From Pseudomonas sp. SDI (GTDB lineage Bacteria > Pseudomonadota > Gammaproteobacteria > Pseudomonadales > Pseudomonadaceae), in assembly GCF_003105155.1 (NCBI RefSeq), contig NZ_QETK01000036.1, positions 1-43,576 on the forward strand: 43,576 nucleotides of DNA, in the 5' to 3' direction. Made by a program: the position numbers and the translations under genes. Below are positions 8,692-17,083 of this stretch, one piece after another. The notes under the pieces are model-generated. The model was not told the origin of the DNA. It did not search any database and saw only the letters and a list, made by a program, of their open reading frames with translations. How positions within the stretch are numbered: position 1 is the first letter of the stretch; each line of letters starts with the position of its first letter.

Positions 8692-9372
8692 ATGGACCAT
8701 TACGACTACACGCTCTGGGTGAGCGGCACCAGCCTGATGCTGCTGGCCAACGCGCTCAGTGCCCAGGAAAAGGTCGACGCGTTCGATGTTCAGTTGTTCG
8801 CCTGGCTCAAGGCCGAGCAGGACACTGGCGCGTTCACCGCTGCCGACGACTGGCAGCACGATTACCTGAACAGCCAGCAGGGCCTGGGGATGGTGTTCTC
8901 CGCCCGCCAGCAACAGCGTAATCCGGCCGCCGCCGGCCGCCGAATCAAACCGTTGGAGGCGCTGCTGCCGGCGCTGCTTGAGGTCTTGCCGGCCACCGAA
9001 CACGCCGCCGTGCAGGCCAGCCTCAAGGCGTTGCTGGCGCTACCAGCCGGCCATCCCGCTTTGCAGGCGCTACGCGCCGAAGCGGTGCAGGACGGCACGA
9101 GCGACGGCAAGACGCCGGGCGCCATCAGCGTCGAACTGCGTGTGGTGCTGCCGGGCGCCAGGGTGTTCGCCAGCAGCCTCTACCTGACCACCCGCGAGTC
9201 GCTGGCCCAGGCCTGGCTGGACGCGCCGCTGGCGGCCGATTCGCTTGGGCAACTGCGGTTGTCCAGCTACGTTGGCGAGCTGCACGATGCCACTTTCGCG
9301 ACCATCCGCAGTGACCTACGCGCCACCCTCAAGGACACCCGCAACTGGTACCTGCTGCAGGCGAAGATCTGA
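8692..9372 (+). CDS. Unknown protein, middle gene of the three-gene cassette
   Basis: The product is 226 aa and was not recognised. It begins MDHYDYTLWVSGTSLMLLAN and has no obvious signal peptide. The middle contains a leucine/alanine-rich helical stretch (residues about 85-130), followed by a probably beta-rich C-terminal half with ISVELRVVLPGARVFASSLY. Its architecture resembles its two neighbours (helical front, strand-rich back), but I cannot align it convincingly to them. The ATG at 8692 was chosen because the frame upstream only shadows the previous gene. The spacers to both neighbours are short (62 and 28 bp), as expected for one operon. Confidence 0.72.
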   Translation: MDHYDYTLWVSGTSLMLLANALSAQEKVDAFDVQLFAWLKAEQDTGAFTAADDWQHDYLNSQQGLGMVFSARQQQRNPAAAGRRIKPLEALLPALLEVLPATEHAAVQASLKALLALPAGHPALQALRAEAVQDGTSDGKTPGAISVELRVVLPGARVFASSLYLTTRESLAQAWLDAPLAADSLGQLRLSSYVGELHDATFATIRSDLRATLKDTRNWYLLQAKI

Positions 9373-9400
9373 GCCGCGCACTGCCGGCCAAGGAGAACTT

Positions 9401-10057
9401 ATGCAAGACCCCTCGATTCAGGGCGCGAGCGCGGCAGTGGTCGCCGGCAGCCTGTCGGCGTTCATGCCATCGGTCAGCCAGGAGGATCGCGACGATATCC
9501 TGCTGGCCAACCTCTATGCCCAGCGCGTTACCCGCGCCGCCCACGCCGAAGGCCTGGTCGGCGATTGGCTGAGTTATTACCGCAATGTGCTGAAGTACCT
9601 CGGCTGGGATGCTACGCCAGCGCCGGACACGCGCTTGCCGGGTAAGTCGCGCGAGTCTGTGGTGGACGAGGCGTTGGCGCAGATCGCCCAGCTCGGCGCA
9701 GGCGAACTGAGCCTGGCCAATGGCTGGGCCCTCAATGCGCTCAAGCGCGATGGCCCGGCCCTGGCACTGTTCGAACGCAGCGCGCGGGCCAAGCGTGCGG
9801 TGAATTTCCAGCTGATGCCCTGCGTGCACCGCCAGGGCCCGTACATCGACATGCTGCTGCACCATCAGCAGTTGGAGGTGAGCGAAAGCACCACGGCGTT
9901 CCTGTTCGCCCGGCACTCGTCGGCGGTCAAGCTGCTCACGTCCAGTACCGAGCTGGTGCGCTTCAATGTGCAGTTGTTCCGCCGCGACAAGCGTCAGCAG
10001 GTGCAGGCCAAGGTCAGTGCCGAGGACCGTCGCCTGCTGCTGAGCTTGAAGCTCTAG
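9401..10057 (+). CDS. Unknown protein, third gene of the cassette, paralogue of the gene at 7922
   Basis: The product is 218 aa, family not recognised. The start is well supported by AAGGAG six bases before ATG 9401. By eye it aligns with the 7922 product over the N-terminal helices (AAVVAGSLSAFMPSVSQEDR against the first protein's VDVVGGEIVSFVQGMSLAHR), the aromatic block WLSYYRNVLKYLGW, the LALFERSARAK/VALFKREASKK segment and the terminal LLSLKL. No transmembrane segment or signal peptide is evident. The gene ends 7 bp before the convergent marC. Two paralogues flanking a third protein suggest a hetero-assembly; this is inference. Confidence 0.75.
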   Translation: MQDPSIQGASAAVVAGSLSAFMPSVSQEDRDDILLANLYAQRVTRAAHAEGLVGDWLSYYRNVLKYLGWDATPAPDTRLPGKSRESVVDEALAQIAQLGAGELSLANGWALNALKRDGPALALFERSARAKRAVNFQLMPCVHRQGPYIDMLLHHQQLEVSESTTAFLFARHSSAVKLLTSSTELVRFNVQLFRRDKRQQVQAKVSAEDRRLLLSLKL

Positions 10058-10063
10058 GGCACC

Positions 10064-10660
10064 CTACAGCGTCAGGTAACCCTTGATCCCGGTAAAGATG
10101 ATTTGCGCCGCCAGAGCGCAGACGAACAGGCCCATCAGGCGGCTGACGATCTGCAGGCCCTGTTCGCCGAGAATCCGCTCGATACGGTTGGACAGGTACA
10201 ACACCAGGCCGACGGTGAAGCTGGCCAGGGCGATACTGACGATGGCCAGCAGCTTGTCGTCCCAGTGCGGCTGGCCGACGCCCATGACCAGCAGGGCACC
10301 GATGGTGCCCGGGCCCACGGTGAGTGGGATGGTCAGCGGGACGATGGTGACATCCTGCTGCACGTTGTCGCTCTGCACCGCCGACTTGCCCTGGGCCATG
10401 CCCAGCGCCGAGATGAACAGCACACTGCCGGCGCCGATGCGGAAGGCGTCCGGGGTGATGCCGAAAATGCCGAAGATCGCCCGCCCGAACAGGTACAGCA
10501 GGACGCTGGCGACCAGCACCGCGATGGCCACGTTCCAGGCCAGGCGCCGGCGCTCCTTGGGCGAGTAACCTCGGGTCAGGCTGATGAAGCAGGATAGGAC
10601 GAAAAACGGGCTATAGAGCACGAGCATCTTCAGGTAAACGCTGAACAACTCATGGAGCAT
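10064..10660 (-). CDS. MarC family inner-membrane protein
   Basis: The product is 198 aa with about six transmembrane segments (YSPFFVLSCFISLT, AIAVLVASVLLYLFGRAIF, GSVLFISALGMAQG, then three more ending AAQIIFTGIKGYLTL). The family motifs GITPDAFRIGAG and VPLTIPLTVGPGTIG identify MarC/YhgN. The family was named from the mar locus, but its transport or other function is not established and a role in multiple antibiotic resistance was later questioned. It lies 39 bp beyond the retS stop on the same strand and is convergent with the unknown cassette. It could be cotranscribed with retS. Confidence 0.88.
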   Translation of the reverse strand: MLHELFSVYLKMLVLYSPFFVLSCFISLTRGYSPKERRRLAWNVAIAVLVASVLLYLFGRAIFGIFGITPDAFRIGAGSVLFISALGMAQGKSAVQSDNVQQDVTIVPLTIPLTVGPGTIGALLVMGVGQPHWDDKLLAIVSIALASFTVGLVLYLSNRIERILGEQGLQIVSRLMGLFVCALAAQIIFTGIKGYLTL

Positions 10661-10699
10661 GGTTTGGGCTCGCGACAGAAAGGGGCGGGGAAAGTGTAG

Positions 10700-13480
10700 T
10701 CAGTGTGACAGTGGCATCGTCGCCGGTGCTGCGGTTTCTTGCTCGCGGCGGCCGACCCAGTGTTCGATCAGTTCACGCAGTTGCGATAGCTCCACCGGCT
10801 TGGCCATGTGCCCGTCCATGCCGGCCAGCCGCGCGCGTTCCTTGTGCTCGGCGAGAATGTGCGCGGTCAGTGCCACCACCGGCGTCCGTCGCCGGCCGTT
10901 GCTGGCCTCCCAGGCACGCAGTTGCTGGGTCGCGGAGAAACCATCGAGTACCGGCATCTCGCAGTCCATCAGAACCAGGTCGTAATGCTGGGCTTTCATG
11001 GCCTGCAGGGCTTCCTCGCCATTGCTGGCGGTATCCGGCTCCAGGTTCAGCTTGCCGAGCATGCCGCGGATAACCTTGGTTGAAATGCTGTTGTCTTCGG
11101 CGACCAGAATGCGAAAGTCGCGCGGCAGCTCGGACTCGGTGATCCGCTTTGGTGCGGCCATGCCCAATGGCTGGCTCTTGCTGCGCTGGGCGAGTTCCTC
11201 GGCCAGGGTGGTTTTCAGGGTGTAGCCAGCCACCGGTTTGGCGAGGATGCGCTTGACCCCGGCATTGCGCGCGATGACCTTGCTGGGCGCATTGCTGATG
11301 CCGGTGAGCATCACCAGCAGGATATCGTGGTTCAGGCTCGGGTCTTCCTTGATCTTGGCCGCCAGTTGCATGCCGGTCATGCCCGGCATGTTCTGGTCGA
11401 GCAGTACCGCGTCGAAGTAGTCGCGCAGGTGCGCCTTGGTGCGCAGCAGCGCCAGGGCTTCCTTGCCGGACGGCACCGCGCTGACATTCATGCCCCAGGC
11501 GCTGCATTGCTGCACGAGCACCTTGCGGCAGGTGTCGTTGTCGTCCACTACCAGTACCCGCGCGCCGCGCAGCGAACCGTCGAGGTCGGTGGCCGGCTGT
11601 TCGAGGCTGTGCGGGTCGAGCGGCAGGGTCATCCACAGGGTGTTGCCCTGGTTGTGGCTGGTCTTGATGCCGAACTCGCCCTGCATCAGGGTGATCAACT
11701 GCTTGGCGATGACCAGGCCAAGGTGGCCGCCGAGCTTGTTGCTGGAAAGGAAGTGTTTGCTGTGCAACTCGGCCTGCAGCAGCGCATCGCGTTCGGCGGC
11801 CGCCATCGGTTCGCCGCTGTCCTGCACCGCCAGGCGCAGGCGCGGGCTGTTGCCGCGCTGGTCGAGGGCGACCACTAGCAGGATCTCGCCCTGGTCGGTT
11901 TTCTTCAGGGCGTTTTCCAGCAGGCTCAACAAGGCCTGACGCAGGCGCGTCGGGTCGCCGCTGATCACACGCGGTACCTGCGGCTGGGTGAAACTGATCA
12001 GCTCGACATTCTGCTGCTCGGCCTTGGCCCGGAAGATACTCAGGCAGTCTTCGATCAGCGCGTTGAGGTCGAACTGCACGTCGTCCAGTTCAATCTGCCC
12101 GGACTCCAGCTTGGAGATGTCGAGGATCTCGTTGATCAACGTCAGCAGTTCGTTGCCGGCGCTGTGGATAGTCTGCACGTAGTCGCGCTGCTTGACCGAC
12201 AATGGCGTGCCGAGCAGCAGCTCGGTCATGCCCAGCACGCCGTTCATGGGGGTGCGGATCTCGTGGCTGATCTTGGCCAGGAACTCGGCCTTGGCGTTGA
12301 CCTCGGCATTGCTCGCGGCCAGTTCGCGGCTGACGCTGAAGCGTTCCTCGCTGATGCTGCGCAAGCGTTCGCTGACCGCCAGGTTCAGCAGCAGGCCGGT
12401 GAACGCGGTCAGCCCCATGAGGATGAACAGCAGCGACTGCGTCGGCACCCGGGTCAGGCCCAGCAGTGCCGGCAGCACCAGCAGGCAGCCGATGTTGAAC
12501 AGCAGCATGGCCAGGCCGAACAGGCGTGCCGGGGCGAAGCCCTTGTGCCAGTGATAGCTGCCAACCAGCAGCATGCTGACGCTGCCCAGCGCGACCAGCG
12601 CGTAGGTCATCAGGTTGAGCGGCAGGGTGTCGACGAACAGCAGCAGCAGGCCGCACACCGACACCAGTACGATCTCGCCCAGCAGCAGGCGGCTCAGCCG
12701 CGGTTGTTCGCGGGGGGCGAAGAAGCGCTGGGTGAACACCAGCCCGCACAGCGTCGCCAGCAGTGCTGTCAGGTAGGCGGCCGGGGTTTGCGCCGAATGC
12801 CACAGGCTCCACGGCCCGCTGAGGTTGAGCAGGATCAGTGCGCTGAGCAGCATCAGGCTGTGATACGCCGCCAGCCACAGGCTGGTGGTCGAGCGCGAAT
12901 AGGCGAAACGGATCAGGTTGTGCAGCACCAGCATGGCCAGGCAGCCAAACAGCAGGCCGAACAGCAACGGTCGGCGTTGGTCGGCAGCGGCGTCCACCGC
13001 TGATTGCAGGCTGATGCCGGGACGCAGCTGGTGTTCGCTGACCAGTCGCAGGTAGACGTCCAGCGGCGCATGATTGGCCGGCAGGGAGAGCAGGTTGTCG
13101 CTGCTGCCAAGGCCGAGCAGGCCGGTGTCGCTCTTGCGCGCGTTATGGGTTTGTTGCAGCAGGCTGTCGCCGTCGAGGACGTAGAGGTCCAGGCTCGACA
13201 GGTCGGGGGCGAACACCCGGACGATCTGTTCCTGGTGGCCGGGCATCAGGCGATAGTGCAACCACAACGCCTGGCCGGGTTCGGCGGCATTGAGTTGCGA
13301 GAGTTCGAGAGGGCTGAATTGATTGCGGTAGCGTTCGGAACGCACGTCGCTAAGTTGCAGGCTGGCCTGATCGTCGAGCAAAACTGCCCAACCGCTGCCG
13401 GATTCGGCCAGGGCCGGATGCAGGCAGAGCAAGGTCAGCAGGCTGACGGTGAGACCAATGGCAATCCTGAGCCAACGCAC
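10700..13480 (-). CDS. retS: RetS-type hybrid sensor kinase with two receiver domains
   Basis: The product is 926 aa. In order: signal/first membrane segment, periplasmic 7TMR-DISMED2-like domain (about 35-175), seven-transmembrane region (about 185-375), HisKA with SHEIRTPMNG (His406), HATPase_c, and receivers with phospho-acceptors Asp695 and Asp839. In P. aeruginosa RetS binds GacS and damps Gac/Rsm output, repressing biofilm and T6SS functions. The ATPase boxes are degenerate here (DSGEPM for the G1 box), as expected for a RetS-like regulator. I prefer the GTG at 13480, with AAGGA 7 nt upstream, over the in-frame ATG at 13516, which has no ribosome site. It lies downstream of purD, as PA4856 does in PAO1. 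Confidence 0.92.
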   Translation of the reverse strand: MRWLRIAIGLTVSLLTLLCLHPALAESGSGWAVLLDDQASLQLSDVRSERYRNQFSPLELSQLNAAEPGQALWLHYRLMPGHQEQIVRVFAPDLSSLDLYVLDGDSLLQQTHNARKSDTGLLGLGSSDNLLSLPANHAPLDVYLRLVSEHQLRPGISLQSAVDAAADQRRPLLFGLLFGCLAMLVLHNLIRFAYSRSTTSLWLAAYHSLMLLSALILLNLSGPWSLWHSAQTPAAYLTALLATLCGLVFTQRFFAPREQPRLSRLLLGEIVLVSVCGLLLLFVDTLPLNLMTYALVALGSVSMLLVGSYHWHKGFAPARLFGLAMLLFNIGCLLVLPALLGLTRVPTQSLLFILMGLTAFTGLLLNLAVSERLRSISEERFSVSRELAASNAEVNAKAEFLAKISHEIRTPMNGVLGMTELLLGTPLSVKQRDYVQTIHSAGNELLTLINEILDISKLESGQIELDDVQFDLNALIEDCLSIFRAKAEQQNVELISFTQPQVPRVISGDPTRLRQALLSLLENALKKTDQGEILLVVALDQRGNSPRLRLAVQDSGEPMAAAERDALLQAELHSKHFLSSNKLGGHLGLVIAKQLITLMQGEFGIKTSHNQGNTLWMTLPLDPHSLEQPATDLDGSLRGARVLVVDDNDTCRKVLVQQCSAWGMNVSAVPSGKEALALLRTKAHLRDYFDAVLLDQNMPGMTGMQLAAKIKEDPSLNHDILLVMLTGISNAPSKVIARNAGVKRILAKPVAGYTLKTTLAEELAQRSKSQPLGMAAPKRITESELPRDFRILVAEDNSISTKVIRGMLGKLNLEPDTASNGEEALQAMKAQHYDLVLMDCEMPVLDGFSATQQLRAWEASNGRRRTPVVALTAHILAEHKERARLAGMDGHMAKPVELSQLRELIEHWVGRREQETAAPATMPLSH

Positions 13481-13542
13481 GACGATATCCTTTCCTAGCT
13501 GAAGGCCGGTGTACAACTATGCGCGGCACGCCAAGGCGAAGG

Positions 13543-13563
13543 CAAGGCCCCTGCGGGGCCTTG
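13543..13563 (-). terminator. GC-rich hairpin between purD and retS
   Basis: A perfect 9-bp stem, CAAGGCCCC/GGGGCCTTG (13543-13551 and 13555-13563), has a 3-nt loop and lies 53 bp past the purD stop. No T-run follows on the minus strand, so it is a weak intrinsic terminator at best and may instead stabilise the purD mRNA 3' end. It separates purD from retS. Confidence 0.45.
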
Positions 13564-13615
13564 ACGACGATCCGGGAGCAGGGCGCAGCGCGCGCCACCG
13601 CTCCAGGGCATGCGC

Positions 13616-14911
13616 TTATTCCTGATGTTCACCGCGCTCGCGGGCAATCGCCCGGTAGCCGATGTCGGTGCGGTAGAAGCTACCCTCCCAGCTGATCTCG
13701 GCGGCCAGGCGGTAAGCCTGCTGCTGGGCCGACTCGACACTGCTGCCCAGCGCGGTCGCGCAGAGCACGCGGCCACCGGCGGTAACGACCTGGCCATCCT
13801 TCAGCGTGGTCCCGGCATGGAACACCTTGCCTTCGATCTGCGCAGCCTTGTCCAGGCCGCTGATTACGGCACCCTTGGCGTAGTCGCCAGGGTAGCCGCC
13901 GGCTGCCAGCACGACGCCCAGGCTTGGGCGTGGGTCCCAGGTGGCTTCGACCTTGTCCAGCGCCTTGGCGAACGCGGCTTCGATCAGCAGCACCAGGCTC
14001 GACTCCAGGCGCAGCATGACGGGTTGGGTTTCCGGGTCGCCGAAGCGGCAGTTGAACTCGATGACTTTCGGGTTGCCGGCTTTGTCGATCATCAGCCCGG
14101 CATAGAGGAAGCCGGTGTAGACGTTGCCTTCTTCGGCCATGCCACGCACGGTTGGCCAGATCACCTGGTCCATCACGCGCTGGTGCACGTCGGCGGTCAC
14201 CACGGGGGCCGGCGAGTAAGCGCCCATGCCTCCGGTGTTCGGGCCGCTGTCGGCGTTGCCGACGCGCTTGTGATCCTGGCTGGTGGCCATTGGCAGGACG
14301 TTCTTGCCGTCGACCATGACGATGAAGCTGGCCTCTTCGCCGTCGAGGAACTCCTCGATGACCACGCGCGAACCGGCGTCGCCGAAGGCATTGCCGGCGA
14401 GCATGTCGCGCACCGCGTCTTCGGCTTCGGCCAGGGTCATGGCGACGATCACGCCTTTACCGGCGGCCAGGCCGTCGGCCTTGATCACGATCGGTGCGCC
14501 TTTTTCGCGCAGGTAGGCCAGGGCCGGCTCGATCTCGGTGAAGTTCTGGTAGTCGGCGGTGGGAATCTTGTGCCGGGCCAGGAAGTCCTTGGTGAAGGCT
14601 TTGGAGCCTTCCAGCTGGGCCGCACCGGCGGTAGGGCCGAAGCAGTCCAGGTTACGGCTGCGGAACAGGTCGACGACGCCGGCAACCAGCGGGCCTTCCG
14701 GGCCGACGATGGTCAGCTGGACGTTGTTCTCGGCGAAGTCGGCCAGTTGCTCCAGGGCGGTGACGTCGATGGCAACGTTCTCGCACTTGGCTTCAGTGGC
14801 GGTGCCGGCGTTGCCAGGGGCGACGAAGACTTTCTCGACGCGTGGGTCCTGGGCGACTTTCCAGGCCAGGGCGTGTTCGCGACCGCCGCTACCGATGATC
14901 AGAATTTTCAT
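13616..14911 (-). CDS. purD: Phosphoribosylamine-glycine ligase (GAR synthetase)
   Basis: The product is 431 aa. It condenses phosphoribosylamine, glycine and ATP to glycinamide ribonucleotide in de novo purine synthesis. It starts MKILIIGSGGREHALAWKV and carries an ATP-grasp domain with PIVIKADGLAAGKGVIVAM, the family motif SQDHKRVGNADSGPNTGGMG, and IEFNCRFGDPETQP. The ATG at 14911 has AAGGAG 5 nt upstream; frame upstream of it is non-homologous. It lies 161 bp after purH on the same strand, the usual purH-purD pairing, with a large hairpin element in the gap. Confidence 0.97.
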   Translation of the reverse strand: MKILIIGSGGREHALAWKVAQDPRVEKVFVAPGNAGTATEAKCENVAIDVTALEQLADFAENNVQLTIVGPEGPLVAGVVDLFRSRNLDCFGPTAGAAQLEGSKAFTKDFLARHKIPTADYQNFTEIEPALAYLREKGAPIVIKADGLAAGKGVIVAMTLAEAEDAVRDMLAGNAFGDAGSRVVIEEFLDGEEASFIVMVDGKNVLPMATSQDHKRVGNADSGPNTGGMGAYSPAPVVTADVHQRVMDQVIWPTVRGMAEEGNVYTGFLYAGLMIDKAGNPKVIEFNCRFGDPETQPVMLRLESSLVLLIEAAFAKALDKVEATWDPRPSLGVVLAAGGYPGDYAKGAVISGLDKAAQIEGKVFHAGTTLKDGQVVTAGGRVLCATALGSSVESAQQQAYRLAAEISWEGSFYRTDIGYRAIARERGEHQE

Positions 14912-14935
14912 TGGGGCTCCTTCGGAGACGCTGCA

Positions 14936-15052
14936 AGCTGCAAGCGGCAAGCAAGAGCGGGAGTTGCCCTTGTCATAACCTACAACTTCAAAATTAGGGG
15001 AGCTGCACCGCAAAAAAGAGCGAACTACCGCTCTTTCTTGCCGCTTGCAGCT
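14936..15052. repeat. Inverted-repeat element between purH and purD
   Basis: Arms at 14936-14960 and 15028-15052 are reverse complements at 24 of 25 positions, separated by 67 nt. The arms are built from AGCTGCAAGCGGCAAG-type sequence, and related words (AAGCTTGAAGCT, GCTGCAAG) flank them. A second element with similar words lies at 18226-18303. These look like members of a small intergenic hairpin repeat family. In a purH-purD transcript the element would fold as a long imperfect hairpin and could set relative mRNA levels. Confidence 0.7.
15012..15036 (-). terminator. Intrinsic terminator after purH, nested in the hairpin repeat
   Basis: On the minus strand, AAAGAGCG pairs with CGCTCTTT (15029-15036 and 15015-15022, 6-nt loop) and is followed by further T residues (complement of 15012-15014). 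It lies about 35 nt beyond the purH stop. Its upstream arm overlaps one arm of the larger inverted repeat, so the two folds compete. It may be partial, because purD lies downstream on the same strand. Confidence 0.55.
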
Positions 15053-15072
15053 GAAAGCTTGAAGCTAACCGC

Positions 15073-16680
15073 TTAGTGACGGAAGTGACGCATGCCGGTG
15101 AAGACCATGGCGATGCCGGCTTCGTCGGCTGCCGCGATCACTTCGGCGTCGCGCATCGAGCCGCCTGGCTGGATCACCGCGGTGATACCGACCTTGGCCG
15201 CGTTGTCGATGCCGTCGCGGAACGGGAAGAACGCATCCGAGGCCATGACCGCGCCCTGCACTTGCAGGCCGGCGTGTTCAGCCTTGATCGCAGCGATCCG
15301 CGCCGAGTTCACCCGGCTCATCTGGCCAGCGCCGACACCGATGGTCTGGCGGCCCTTGGCGTAGACGATGGCGTTGGATTTAACGAACTTGGCGACTTTC
15401 CAGGCAAAGATCAGGTCGTGGATTTCCTGCTCGCTCGGTGCGCGCTTGGTCACGACCTTCAGGTCGCCCTCGGTGATCATGCCGATGTCGCGGCTCTGCA
15501 CCAGCAGGCCACCGGTGACGCGCTTGTAGTCCCAGGCAGCGGCACGCTCGGCCGACCACTCGCCACAGGCCAGCAGTCGCACGTTGGCTTTGGCGGCGAC
15601 GACGGCACGGGCTTCTGCGCTGATGCTCGGAGCGATGATCACTTCGACGAACTGACGCTCGACGATGGCCTTGGCGGTTTCGCCGTCCAGCTCACGGTTG
15701 AAGGCGATGATGCCGCCGAACGCCGACTCGGTGTCGGTGGCGTAGGCCAGCTCGTAAGCCTGACGGATGCCGCCTTCGGCGTCCGGGCTGACGGCCACGC
15801 CGCAGGGGTTGGCGTGCTTGACGATGACGCAGGCCGGCTTGACGAAGCTCTTCACGCACTCGAGCGCGGCATCGGTGTCGGCCACGTTGTTGTACGACAG
15901 CTCTTTGCCCTGCAGTTGCACGGCGGTGGCGATACCGGCTTCGGCCGGCTTGGCTTCAACGTAGAACGCCGCGCTCTGGTGCGGGTTCTCGCCGTAGCGC
16001 ATTTCCTGAGCCTTGATGAACTGGCTGTTGAAGGTGCGCGGGAATTCGCTGCGGCCTTCGGTGCTCAGGGTCTCGGCGGCCTGATTAACGGTGCCCATGT
16101 AGTTGGCGATCATGCCGTCGTAGGCGGCAGTGTGTTCGAACGCCTTGAGCATCAGGTCGAAGCGCTGGGCGTAGGTCAGGCCGCCGGCTTTCAGGCTTTC
16201 CAGCACCTGGCCGTAGTCGCTGGCGTTGACCACGATAGCGACGTCCTTGTGGTTCTTGGCCGCGGAACGAACCATGGTCGGGCCGCCGATGTCGATGTTC
16301 TCGATCGCGGTCGGCAGGTCGCAACCCGGTTTGGAGATGGTCGCTTCGAACGGGTAGAGGTTGACGGCGACCAGATCGATCGGCTTGATCCCGTGTTGCG
16401 CCATGATCGCGTCATCGGTGCCGCGACGGCCGAGGATACCGCCGTGGATTTTCGGGTGCAGGGTCTTGACCCGGCCATCCATCATTTCCGCAAAGCCGGT
16501 GTAGTCGGCGACTTCGACTGCGGCAACGCCGTTGTCCTGAAGCAGCTTGAAGGTGCCGCCGGTAGACAGGATCTCCACCCCGAGTGCTTGCAGTTCACGG
16601 GCGAATTCGAGGATCCCGGTCTTGTCGGAGACGCTGATCAAGGCACGGCGGATCGGCAGGCGGGTAGTCTGGTCGGTCAT
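15073..16680 (-). CDS. purH: Bifunctional AICAR formyltransferase / IMP cyclohydrolase
   Basis: The product is 535 aa, the usual PurH length. It catalyses the last two steps to IMP using 10-formyltetrahydrofolate. The N-terminal cyclohydrolase domain begins RRALISVSDKTGILEFAREL with STGGTFKLL. The C-terminal transformylase contains MRYGENPHQSAAFY, VKHANPCGVA and QTIGVGAGQMSRVNS. The ATG at 16680 begins MTDQTTRLP; an in-frame ATG four codons upstream is possible but less likely. It lies downstream of fis past an intrinsic terminator. Confidence 0.97.
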   Translation of the reverse strand: MTDQTTRLPIRRALISVSDKTGILEFARELQALGVEILSTGGTFKLLQDNGVAAVEVADYTGFAEMMDGRVKTLHPKIHGGILGRRGTDDAIMAQHGIKPIDLVAVNLYPFEATISKPGCDLPTAIENIDIGGPTMVRSAAKNHKDVAIVVNASDYGQVLESLKAGGLTYAQRFDLMLKAFEHTAAYDGMIANYMGTVNQAAETLSTEGRSEFPRTFNSQFIKAQEMRYGENPHQSAAFYVEAKPAEAGIATAVQLQGKELSYNNVADTDAALECVKSFVKPACVIVKHANPCGVAVSPDAEGGIRQAYELAYATDTESAFGGIIAFNRELDGETAKAIVERQFVEVIIAPSISAEARAVVAAKANVRLLACGEWSAERAAAWDYKRVTGGLLVQSRDIGMITEGDLKVVTKRAPSEQEIHDLIFAWKVAKFVKSNAIVYAKGRQTIGVGAGQMSRVNSARIAAIKAEHAGLQVQGAVMASDAFFPFRDGIDNAAKVGITAVIQPGGSMRDAEVIAAADEAGIAMVFTGMRHFRH

Positions 16681-16708
16681 TTCAGATTCCATAACGCGGT
16701 GGAGTCAG

Positions 16709-16745
16709 CAAAAAAGGCGACCTCATCGAATGGGAGCCGCCTTTT
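16709..16745 (-). terminator. Intrinsic terminator downstream of fis
   Basis: AAAAGGCG pairs with CGCCTTTT (16738-16745 and 16712-16719) across an 18-nt loop that can pair further. On the minus strand a run of T follows (complement of the A-run from 16710). It begins 18 nt after the fis stop and ends about 29 nt before purH, so purH probably has its own promoter or depends on read-through. Confidence 0.75.
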
Positions 16746-16762
16746 CTGGTTTGGATTCGTGC

Positions 16763-17083
16763 TTACAACAAGTCGTACTGCTTGAGTTTCTTGCGCAAGG
16801 TGCCTCGGTTGAGCCCGAGCAGCTCGCTGGCCTTGGTCTGGTTGCCCTTGACGTAGTTCATCACGCTTTCGAGCAGGGGGGCTTCGACTTCGGAGAGGAC
16901 CAGGTTGTACACGTCCGTGACAGCCGCACCCTCGAGGTGCGCGAAGTAGTTGTGCAGCGCCTTTTCCACGCTTCCGCGAAGGGTCTGACCCTCTTCGCTC
17001 GGGGTGTTCAGGTGCTGTTTCAGGTTGACGTTGTCGCTCACGGGCGTTGTTCCACTCACTAAAGTCTCGGTCATCATCGTCAT
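16763..17083 (-). CDS. fis: DNA-binding protein Fis
   Basis: The product is 106 aa. It is a nucleoid-associated dimer that bends DNA and activates growth-related promoters. The C-terminal helix-turn-helix is seen in NQTKASELLGLNRGTLRKKL, ending at KQYDLL. The N-terminal region is somewhat longer than in enteric Fis (98 aa), as in other pseudomonads. The start at 17083 overlaps the dusB stop as ATGA, the conserved dusB-fis operon arrangement in which fis is translated from the dusB transcript. An intrinsic terminator follows. Confidence 0.97.
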   Translation of the reverse strand: MTMMTETLVSGTTPVSDNVNLKQHLNTPSEEGQTLRGSVEKALHNYFAHLEGAAVTDVYNLVLSEVEAPLLESVMNYVKGNQTKASELLGLNRGTLRKKLKQYDLL

